Assembly: GCA_910578405.1 (NCBI GenBank)
Contig: CAJTQO010000055.1
Coordinates: forward strand, 1-20,470
From: an uncultured Lachnospiraceae bacterium
GTDB taxonomy: Bacteria; Bacillota; Clostridia; Lachnospirales; Lachnospiraceae
Direction of reading: 5' to 3'
Length of the DNA stretch: 20,470 nucleotides
Each line of letters begins with the position of its first letter. Within the stretch, counting starts at the first letter, position 1. This document shows positions 15,043 through 20,470 of the stretch, in pieces. The notes beneath the pieces were generated by a model. It made no database searches. It was not told the origin of the DNA and saw nothing but the letters and a program-made list of their open reading frames with translations. The position numbers and the translations under genes were made by a program.

Positions 15043-15152
15043 ATTGTAATTTTTTACAAGTTTATTGTAAATTTTTCACTCTATATATCCATTATATACA
15101 GAATGTGTGTTTCTTTATCCTATTTTTACTGTATATGGTATTTCTTTCCATA
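15043..15152. promoter_or_regulatory. AT-rich divergent control region with further repeats
   Basis: TTGTAA-TTTT-TTACAA (15044-15059) is a perfect 16-bp palindrome. ATTGTAA recurs at 15043 and 15064, again at 21-bp phasing. TATGG-N9-CCATA (15134-15152) is another inverted repeat, overlapping a possible plus-strand promoter for the regulator gene (TTTACT 15125-15130, CATAAA 15149-15154, 18-bp spacer). These may be secondary regulator sites. The rest of 14982-15178 is AT-rich with nothing else recognised. Confidence 0.4.
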
Positions 15153-15178
15153 AACTTCATTATTTATAAAACTAAACC

Positions 15179-15193
15179 AGGAGGTGCCCCATA
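15179..15193 (+). promoter_or_regulatory. Shine-Dalgarno site paired with an ATA codon
   Basis: AGGAGGTG (15179-15186) is an ideal ribosome site, yet the nearest in-frame ATG for the AraC-type regulator is 27 nt away at 15212. At the optimal 6-nt spacing lies ATA (15191), in frame with the regulator and with no stop between. Confidence 0.5.
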
Positions 15194-15211
15194 GGAACTT
15201 CAATTTATCCC

Positions 15212-16078
15212 ATGACCAAGCCCGCAGCAGGAGCCGCGCAAAATAAACTTCTTTACATTACCCACTCCAAATATGAAAACGATTGGCACAGCCAGCCCCA
15301 TATCCATCCCTTTACGGAGTTGTTTTACGTCATCAACGGCAAAGGGAGTTTTCTGGCCGAAGAAACGGAAAACGCCATCCGCAAAGACGATTTCGTCATT
15401 GTCAACGCCGGGATTTCCCATACGGAAGTCTCGTCGCCTTCCATGCCCTTAGAATACGTCACCATCGGCATGGAAGGGCTTAGCTTTTCTTTTGAAGGGA
15501 ATAAAAGCCATATTATTTTCAGTTGCAAAAACGAGCCGAAGGATCTGCTGTTTTATATCAATGCCATGCTAAGCGAAATGGAGGAAAAAAGCCGGGATTA
15601 CGAAACGGTCTGCCAAAACCTGTTGGAAGTGCTAATCACCAAATTAATCCGCAGGACAAATTTCGCCTTTGAAGTGGCGCCCTCCGTGCAGATTAACCGG
15701 GAGTGCGTAAAAATCAAACGGTATATTGAAGCAAACTATATCCAGAACATTACCCTGGATTCCCTGGCGGAGCTTTCCCACCTGAACAAATATTATATGG
15801 CCCATGCCTTTACCCTGCATTACGGCTGCTCTCCCATCCGGTATCTTTGCCAGACCCGCATCGAAGCGAGCAAAGAGCTGTTGGCCAACACCGATTACAG
15901 CATTACGGAAGTCGCCCAGTATGCCGGGTTTTCCTCCCAAAGCTATTTTGCCCAGTGCTTTTCCAAAAGCTGCGGCGTGACCGCTTCCGCCTACCGGAAA
16001 AGCTGCAAGGAAACCTTGACAGATTTTTCAAAACAGAAGCCTCCGGATAGTTGCCAGAAATCCACAGATACGTTATAA
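15212..16078 (+). CDS. AraC-family transcriptional regulator
   Basis: This 288-residue regulator, counted from the ATG at 15212, has an N-terminal cupin-type sensor (about 25-95: HSQPHIHPFTELFYVINGKGSF; DDFVIVNAGISHTEV) and a C-terminal double helix-turn-helix (about 165-265). Its two recognition segments are LDSLAELSHLNKYYMAHAFTLHYG and ITEVAQYAGFSSQSYFAQCFSKSCG. It is divergent from the GH112 transport operon and probably activates it when the disaccharide or a product binds the cupin domain. The start is uncertain: the ideal ribosome site points to an ATA at 15191, which would add seven residues. A strong hairpin terminator follows the stop, so the alcohol dehydrogenase downstream is a separate unit. 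Confidence 0.9.
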   Translation: MTKPAAGAAQNKLLYITHSKYENDWHSQPHIHPFTELFYVINGKGSFLAEETENAIRKDDFVIVNAGISHTEVSSPSMPLEYVTIGMEGLSFSFEGNKSHIIFSCKNEPKDLLFYINAMLSEMEEKSRDYETVCQNLLEVLITKLIRRTNFAFEVAPSVQINRECVKIKRYIEANYIQNITLDSLAELSHLNKYYMAHAFTLHYGCSPIRYLCQTRIEASKELLANTDYSITEVAQYAGFSSQSYFAQCFSKSCGVTASAYRKSCKETLTDFSKQKPPDSCQKSTDTL

Positions 16079-16089
16079 TAAACCAAACC

Positions 16090-16125
16090 GGGGCTGCACC
16101 GGCCATTTCGGGCAGCCCCTTTCTT
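16090..16125 (+). terminator. Terminator of the AraC-family gene
   Basis: A perfect 8-bp stem GGGGCTGC/GCAGCCCC (16090-16097 with 16112-16119) is followed by TTTCTT. It lies 12 bp past the regulator stop on the plus strand. Confidence 0.75.
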
Positions 16126-16187
16126 ATCAATATTTTAGGGGGCGGCTGCTGCGCGTGCGTCCCTTACATAAAACATGGAGGTGCATT

Positions 16188-17369
16188 ATGAGCAGATTTA
16201 CATTACCAAGAGACATTTACCACGGAAAGGGCTGCCTTGCCGAGCTGAAAAACCTGAAAGGGAAAAAGGCAATCCTGGTTGTGGGCGGCGGTTCCATGAA
16301 ACGCCAGGGCTTTCTGGACAAAGCCGTCGCTTACCTGAAAGAGGGCGGCATGGAAGTCAGCCTTTTTGAAGGCGTGGAGCCTGACCCGTCCGTGGAAACC
16401 GTTATGAAGGGGGCGCAGGCTATGCGCGACTTTGAACCGGACTGGATTGTGGCTATGGGCGGCGGTTCTCCCATTGACGCAGCTAAGGCGATGTGGGCTT
16501 TCTATGAATATCCGGATACCACTTTTGAAGATTTATGCGTACCCTTTAACTTCCCGGAGCTTCGGCAGAAAGCTAAATTTGCGGCTATCCCTTCCACTTC
16601 CGGGACGGCTACCGAAGTAACCGCTTTCTCCGTTATTACGGACTATGCGGCAGGCGTCAAATATCCGCTGGCTGACTTTAACATTACCCCGGACGTGGCA
16701 ATCGTAGACCCTGAGCTGGTGGAAGCCCTTCCGGCAAAACAGGTGGCTTATACCGGCATGGACGCCTTAACCCACGCCATCGAAGCCTATGTCTCCACCC
16801 TGCATTGTTCCTTCACCGACCCGCTGGCGCTGCAGGCTATTGAAATGGTATTGGATTATCTTCCGGCTTCCTACCGGGGCAATATGGAAGCAAGGGAAGA
16901 AATGCACTATGCACAGTGTCTGGCCGGCATGGCTTTTTCCAACGCGCTGCTTGGCATCGTACATTCCATGGCTCACAAAACAGGGGCGGCTTTTTCCACC
17001 GGGCATATCACCCATGGATGCGCCAATGCCATGTACCTGCCTTTTGTTATCAAATATAATGCAAAAGATCCGGTGGCCGCTTCCCGTTATGCGGAAATCG
17101 CCCGCAGGATGGGTCTGCCCGGTGCTTCCACACAGGCATTGGTCAACAGCCTCTGCCGGAAAATCGACCACTTCAATGTGCAACTGAATATCCCTAAAAC
17201 ATTGCAGGAATTCGGCATTATCGAAAGCGAATTTAAGGAAAAAATCGCAAAAATCTCCGAACTGGCAGTGGGCGATGCATGTACCGGTTCCAATCCAAGG
17301 GAAATCGACCCTGCGACGATGGAGAAATTATTTACCTGCATTTACTATGGCACAGAAGTCGATTTCTAA
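16188..17369 (+). CDS. Iron-containing alcohol dehydrogenase
   Basis: This 393-residue group III (Fe-ADH) dehydrogenase interconverts alcohols and aldehydes or ketones with NAD(P)H in the cytoplasm. It has the N-terminal Rossmann-like domain with VVGGGSMKRQG (32-41) and the nucleotide-binding MGGGSPIDAAKAM (90-102), and the helical metal domain. Candidate metal ligands are D192 and H196 in GMDALTHAIEAY, H263 in HSMAHKTGAAF, and H276 before GCANAMYLP. The start at 16188 is chosen for its GGAGG site; an in-frame upstream ATG at 16155 lacks one. Its physiological substrate is not evident. It follows the AraC gene but is separated by a terminator, so a shared pathway is only possible. No terminator with a U-tract is seen after it. 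Confidence 0.92.
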   Translation: MSRFTLPRDIYHGKGCLAELKNLKGKKAILVVGGGSMKRQGFLDKAVAYLKEGGMEVSLFEGVEPDPSVETVMKGAQAMRDFEPDWIVAMGGGSPIDAAKAMWAFYEYPDTTFEDLCVPFNFPELRQKAKFAAIPSTSGTATEVTAFSVITDYAAGVKYPLADFNITPDVAIVDPELVEALPAKQVAYTGMDALTHAIEAYVSTLHCSFTDPLALQAIEMVLDYLPASYRGNMEAREEMHYAQCLAGMAFSNALLGIVHSMAHKTGAAFSTGHITHGCANAMYLPFVIKYNAKDPVAASRYAEIARRMGLPGASTQALVNSLCRKIDHFNVQLNIPKTLQEFGIIESEFKEKIAKISELAVGDACTGSNPREIDPATMEKLFTCIYYGTEVDF

Positions 17370-17409
17370 CATGCGTCCGGAATAAAAAACTTTAACAGCA
17401 ATTGGGCGC

Positions 17410-17452
17410 GGCCCGTGCGCCGCTTTAACGGCATATTTTCTTTGCACGGGCC
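17410..17452. repeat. Two-tier inverted repeat upstream of the methyltransferase
   Basis: GGCCCGTGC (17410-17418) pairs perfectly with GCACGGGCC (17444-17452), and the enclosed GCCG-CTTTAA-CGGC (17420-17433) forms a second stem. There is no U-tract on either strand. It lies 35 bp before the methyltransferase start and 40 bp after the dehydrogenase stop. It may be a leader structure or mRNA-end hairpin; no known riboswitch was recognised. Confidence 0.55.
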
Positions 17453-17486
17453 TGCGCATCATAACATAACCACCAGGAGGGCAGAT

Positions 17487-18347
17487 ATGTGGATTGCAGA
17501 GCAATGGACTGAATATGAAGCGCTGGACGCTTCCGCCGGGGAAAAGCTGGAACGCTGGGGGGATTATCTTCTGGTGCGCCCTGACCCGCAAGTCCTATGG
17601 AACACTCCGAAAAAAAATCCGGGCTGGAAAAAGAAAAACGGTCATTACCACCGCAGCGCCAAGGGAGGCGGCGAATGGGAATTTTTCCACTTGCCGGACA
17701 CGTGGGAAATCCATTATAAAGGACTTACCTTCCATTTAAAGCCATTCAGTTTTAAACATACCGGCTTGTTCCCGGAGCAGGCCGTCAATTGGGACTGGTT
17801 TTCCGGGCTAATCCGAAACGCCAAACGTCCTGTCAAAGTATTGAACCTCTTTGCCTATACGGGAGGCGCCACCTTGGCGGCTGCCAAAGCCGGGGCCATG
17901 GTCACTCATGTAGACGCATCCAAAGGCATGGTTGCCTGGGCAAAAGAAAATGCCGCTTCCTCCGGTTTGGGAAACGCTCCCATCCGCTGGCTGGTGGATG
18001 ACTGCGTAAAATTTGTAGAGCGCGAAATCCGCCGCGGCAATACGTATGACGCTATTATTATGGATCCTCCTTCTTATGGACGGGGGCCCAAAGGGGAGAT
18101 ATGGAAAATAGAAGATAACATCTTTTCCTTCCTGGAATCCACGGCGCGGATTCTTTCCAAAGACGCTCTCTTCTATTTAGTGAATTCTTATACCACTGGC
18201 CTTCAGCCTGCCGTATTATCCTACATGATAAACACTGTTATCACAGGCTCCTTTGGCGGACATGCCATAGCGGATGAAATCGGCCTTCCAGTCACAGACA
18301 GCGGGCTGGCCCTGCCCTGCGGCGCATCCGGACGGTGGCAAAAATAA
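17487..18347 (+). CDS. RlmI-like class I SAM-dependent methyltransferase
   Basis: This 286-residue protein is related to the RlmI/RlmK (COG1092) group of RNA methyltransferases. The C-terminal Rossmann methyltransferase domain (about 95-250) has motif I VLNLFAYTGG (118-127), an acidic D143 after motif II, D171-D172 near the base-binding edge, and motif IV MDPPSYG (192-198). The N-terminal part (about 1-90, ALDASAGEKLERWGDYLLVRPDPQVLW) replaces the PUA domain of true RlmI, so this is a shorter clostridial branch. It may methylate rRNA or tRNA, but the target is not fixed by sequence. The start at 17487 has AGGAGG in front; an upstream in-frame ATG at 17415 lies within the hairpin region and is rejected. 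Confidence 0.85.
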   Translation: MWIAEQWTEYEALDASAGEKLERWGDYLLVRPDPQVLWNTPKKNPGWKKKNGHYHRSAKGGGEWEFFHLPDTWEIHYKGLTFHLKPFSFKHTGLFPEQAVNWDWFSGLIRNAKRPVKVLNLFAYTGGATLAAAKAGAMVTHVDASKGMVAWAKENAASSGLGNAPIRWLVDDCVKFVEREIRRGNTYDAIIMDPPSYGRGPKGEIWKIEDNIFSFLESTARILSKDALFYLVNSYTTGLQPAVLSYMINTVITGSFGGHAIADEIGLPVTDSGLALPCGASGRWQK

Positions 18348-18379
18348 AGCCTCCATCCGGATATCAGCTCGTTCCCTAA

Positions 18380-18399
18380 AGCGGCCCGCTGTCTTTTTT
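18380..18399 (+). terminator. Weak terminator after the methyltransferase
   Basis: AGCG-GCC-CGCT is a short GC stem followed within 3 nt by a run of six T (18394-18399), 33 bp past the methyltransferase stop. The stem is only 4 pairs, so the call is tentative. It lies between convergent genes. Confidence 0.4.
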
Positions 18400-18428
18400 G
18401 CCTCTGTATGTCTGAAAAAAGCCATATC

Positions 18429-19427
18429 TTACAGAATCAGCGACATAAATCCATAGAAAATCATACCCAAAAAGAATATGCCAAACATAATGCCGCAGAA
18501 AATCAGGTTAGCCTTGAAAAAGTTAGACTTGCTTTTCTTTTCTTTCCCTCCAAAAGCCCATAAGAACACCAATGCAATATTTACGCAGGGAATCAGCATA
18601 AGGAGCATAGTCATCAGCCATTCCCCTACGGTCATTGGCAGTTCCATCTCCTGCTCAAAACCGCCCTGCTCAAAATACGGATAAGGGTTCTGTCCGTACG
18701 GATACCCCGGCCCGCCGCCCTGCATCCCGTTATGGCCTCCCGGCTGCTGCCCAGGCCCGCTATAACCATGCCCGGGATAAGGCGCTGCGCCCCGTCCATA
18801 ACCGGCCTGTTGGCCGCCTGGCGACGCTGCCATATTCTGTCCATAATTCCCTGGGCCATAGGACGGCATTCCCATATTCTGTCCCTGACTTCCAGAGCCG
18901 TAGGACGACGTCCCGGCTTTCTGCCCCTGCCCTGGGCCATAGGGCGGCGTCCCGGCTTTCTGCCCTTGACTCCCCGGGCCATAGGGCGGCGCCCCGGCAT
19001 CCTGTCCCTGGTTTCCCGCGCCATAGGGCGGCATTCCCACATTTGGCCCTTCCTGTCCATCCACCGGATGCACCTTTGCCCTGCTTCCCTCCATCTCCCG
19101 GCCCGCATACAATGGCTGCTGCGCATCCGCTCTTCCACCCTGGCCTTCCGCTTTTTCCATCCTGGAGCCAGCGTCTTTGGCGCCGTCGTCTGCCTTTCCC
19201 GCTTCCTCCACCGCTCCCGGCTTTCCTATATCTTTTGCGCCGATGCCTGACCCTTCCGGCTTTTCCACCTCATCTGTTGCAGTTGTTTCAGCCCCGGACT
19301 TTAAAACAGCCCCGGCATCCGTTTGCAGGCCGCTTTCCGTTTCCTGCCCAAATTCCTGCCCCGTATCCGGCTTCTCCACTTTTTCCAACCTCACTTTATT
19401 TGATAAAATACCCTTATCCCGCTCCAT
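18429..19427 (-). CDS. Pro/Gly/Gln-repeat protein with two C-terminal membrane helices
   Basis: This 332-residue protein has no signal peptide. Residues 1-130 are acidic and low-complexity (EKPDTGQE, EAGKADDGAKDAG). Residues 133-201 contain five imperfect ~14-residue repeats of the form PPYGPGSQGQKAGT. A PYPYFEQ-rich linker leads to a conserved-looking membrane domain (about 266-332) with helices at 270-292 (LMTMLLMLIPCVNIALVFLWAF) and 307-331. This VGEWLMTMLL domain occurs at the C-terminus of many Lachnospiraceae proteins of unknown function. The likely topology is a long disordered cytoplasmic region attached to a membrane hairpin. It has a good AAGGAG site and its own promoter at 19481-19510. 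I do not know its function; the gene order with DUF2752 and a J-domain-type protein suggests a related membrane role. Confidence 0.8.
   Translation of the reverse strand: MERDKGILSNKVRLEKVEKPDTGQEFGQETESGLQTDAGAVLKSGAETTATDEVEKPEGSGIGAKDIGKPGAVEEAGKADDGAKDAGSRMEKAEGQGGRADAQQPLYAGREMEGSRAKVHPVDGQEGPNVGMPPYGAGNQGQDAGAPPYGPGSQGQKAGTPPYGPGQGQKAGTSSYGSGSQGQNMGMPSYGPGNYGQNMAASPGGQQAGYGRGAAPYPGHGYSGPGQQPGGHNGMQGGGPGYPYGQNPYPYFEQGGFEQEMELPMTVGEWLMTMLLMLIPCVNIALVFLWAFGGKEKKSKSNFFKANLIFCGIMFGIFFLGMIFYGFMSLIL
18825..19031 (-). repeat. Five ~42-bp coding tandem repeats
   Basis: The segment encodes residues 133-201 of the Pro/Gly/Gln protein: five units near 42 bp each (one of 39 bp) with a shared YGPGxxGQ core. 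Units 2 and 3 are the most alike. Such arrays may vary in copy number between strains. Confidence 0.7.
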
Positions 19428-19480
19428 TTTGCTCCTTCCATAAGCCCTCGGCTTTTAAAATTTCAAAAATAACCATCGCA

Positions 19481-19510
19481 ATTATATCATATCCCCCACA
19501 TTTTACGCAA
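19481..19510 (-). promoter_or_regulatory. Promoter of the Pro/Gly/Gln-repeat gene
   Basis: On the minus strand, -35 TTGCGT (19505-19510), an 18-bp spacer and a perfect -10 TATAAT (19481-19486) preceded by TGA (extended -10). It overlaps the last codons and the stop of the DUF2752 gene and lies about 55 bp upstream of the start at 19427. Confidence 0.6.
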
Positions 19511-19945
19511 GAATTCTCTGTAAAACGGAACATGCCTCTCCAGAAAATTCCCGCCGGTATACACATAAGGAGGCCGCTTTGGAAAAACCGCGCACATCCT
19601 GTAGCCGTACACAGCCAGCATACCAAAACACAACAGGATAACCCCAGCCTTAAATCCCCAAACCCTTTTCCCCATTAGATATCTTGCCATAACGCAATAA
19701 AGCAAAAACAACAAGACCGGAAACGCCATGGGATGCAGCGCCCATGACCGCGCAAACTGCCCGGTTATAAGAAAAAACATAGCCCGCGTCATCCCGCAGC
19801 CTGCGCAGGGCAGGCCCGCAAATAAGACCAACGGGCAAAAGGCATGAAATGCCATATGCACTGTTATATCATATAGCAAAAATGCCAATATCCCTATTTT
19901 ATAATCATACACATCCTTCCACAGCCGCTTCACTGCCGCTTTCAT
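19487..19945 (-). CDS. DUF2752 membrane protein
   Basis: This 152-residue membrane protein has the DUF2752 signature: CP at 37-38, the Cys motif GLPCAGCGMTR (44-54) and HPMAFP (71-76). Hydrophobic segments lie at about 17-35, 55-64, 74-90 and 98-116, followed by a basic tail. The conserved cysteines suggest metal or redox binding, but the family has no proven function. The start at 19945 has GGGGGAG 8 nt upstream; an in-frame ATG at 20053 would overlap the preceding gene and add a non-membrane extension. It follows the J-domain-type gene by 37 bp and is probably co-transcribed with it. Confidence 0.85.
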   Translation of the reverse strand: MKAAVKRLWKDVYDYKIGILAFLLYDITVHMAFHAFCPLVLFAGLPCAGCGMTRAMFFLITGQFARSWALHPMAFPVLLFLLYCVMARYLMGKRVWGFKAGVILLCFGMLAVYGYRMCAVFPKRPPYVYTGGNFLERHVPFYREFLRKMWGI

Positions 19946-19982
19946 GTTTCTTTCTCCCCCATGCCCTCTTTCCAGCCAGTCC

Positions 19983-20470
19983 TTAAAACCTTGGCAACCC
20001 TCCGCAGAACCATCCCCGGCCACAGCAGCACAAATTGCAGAATATATTTGCAAGGTAAATTTTCAGGCACATATTTCCTGCGCCCACATAAGGGTTCCCG
20101 TAAGCATATTGCCGCTCCCGGTACTGCGTGCCTCCATTTTCAAAACGGTAAACCAGATTCCGGTAATCCGGGTTGTGCGGCTCCAGCGCCAACGCCTGTT
20201 TTGCATGTTCCATAGCCCCCACGGCATTCCCCAAGCCTGCATGAGCCAGCGCGCTGTAATAATACCACCTGGCGCCCTTTTCTTCCATATTGTCCAACAC
20301 ATTCCGCGCTTCTTTAAAATAGCCGTTCCTTACATAGTTGCCTGCGGCACGCAGATGCCCATCTTCCTCATATCCGGTATTGGAACCGTCAAAACCCCAA
20401 AAGCCGCCAAACCCTCCAAAATTCCCAAATCCCCCAAAATTTCCATGCCTCCCACTTCCTCCGCTTCCGG
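19983..20470 (-). CDS. J-domain/TPR-type protein, C-terminal part (cut by window edge)
   Basis: The frame runs off the right edge; about 161 C-terminal residues are visible. They comprise a Gly/Phe-rich stretch (GNFGGFGNFGGFGGFWGF, as in the G/F linkers of DnaJ-like proteins), a helical pair resembling a TPR (HLRAAGNYVRNGYFKEARNV; WYYYSALAHAGLGNAVGAMEHAKQALALEP), and a Cys-rich hydrophobic tail (IFCNLCCCGRGWFCGG). In Clostridia this arrangement belongs to proteins with an N-terminal J domain that would work with DnaK, but the J domain itself lies outside the window, so that part is inference. The ATG at 20300 is internal, not the start. The tail might bind metal or the membrane. Confidence 0.7.
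   Translation of the reverse strand, partial: GSGGSGRHGNFGGFGNFGGFGGFWGFDGSNTGYEEDGHLRAAGNYVRNGYFKEARNVLDNMEEKGARWYYYSALAHAGLGNAVGAMEHAKQALALEPHNPDYRNLVYRFENGGTQYRERQYAYGNPYVGAGNMCLKIYLANIFCNLCCCGRGWFCGGLPRF

Noticed and set aside
18635..19678. 347-codon plus-strand ORF opposite the Pro/Gly/Gln gene
   Set aside because: It is the Pro/Arg/His-rich complement of Gly/Pro codons, overlaps two genes, and has no ribosome site; the minus frame encodes credible membrane helices.

Overview
The window looks like chromosomal DNA of a gut-type Lachnospiraceae (Clostridia, Firmicutes). Coding density is high, GC is roughly half, Shine-Dalgarno sites are strong (AGGAGG-type), promoters are sigma-A-like, and the protein set is typical of that family: a CAP-domain secreted protein, a DUF4317 protein, a GH112 phosphorylase operon, DUF2752, and a J-domain/TPR protein with a Cys-rich tail. 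The family-level assignment is inference. No rRNA, tRNA, CRISPR array, transposase or phage gene was seen.

Layout, left to right. 1-286 holds three copies of a ~65-67 bp interspersed repeat, the middle one inverted, next to metY (sulfhydrylase, minus strand). A strong promoter then drives a secreted CAP/Ig-like protein (plus), which ends at a bidirectional terminator shared with a short DUF4317 protein (minus). A 56-codon ORF with a very good ribosome binding site lies at 4719-4889 (plus). A MATE efflux gene (minus) follows; its presumed promoter lies upstream of an intrinsic terminator inside its long leader. Next is an ECF sigma factor/membrane anti-sigma pair (minus).

The metabolic centre is 9045-16078. 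A minus-strand operon encodes a lipoprotein sugar-binding protein, two ABC permeases, a small two-helix membrane protein and a GH112 galactosyl-N-acetylhexosamine phosphorylase. It is divergently transcribed from an AraC-family regulator. The substrate-binding gene has a well-formed promoter, and directly upstream of its -35 lie two 11-bp direct repeats spaced exactly 21 bp apart, a classical arrangement for an AraC-type activator. A hairpin terminator between the binding-protein and permease genes probably lowers permease expression relative to the binding protein. The likely role is uptake and phosphorolysis of lacto-N-biose or galacto-N-biose from host mucin or milk glycans. The transporter ATPase and the downstream kinase are not in the window.

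To the right are an iron-dependent alcohol dehydrogenase and an RlmI-like SAM methyltransferase (both plus). A minus-strand group follows: a J-domain/TPR-type protein (cut by the window edge), a DUF2752 membrane protein, and a Pro/Gly/Gln-repeat protein with two C-terminal membrane helices. This last group is the least understood gene neighbourhood here. I did not find a clearly new defence, mobile or biosynthetic system. The most useful leads are the inverted repeat family, the AraC operator geometry, the terminator inside the MATE leader, the unannotated 56-codon ORF and the J-domain/DUF2752 group.
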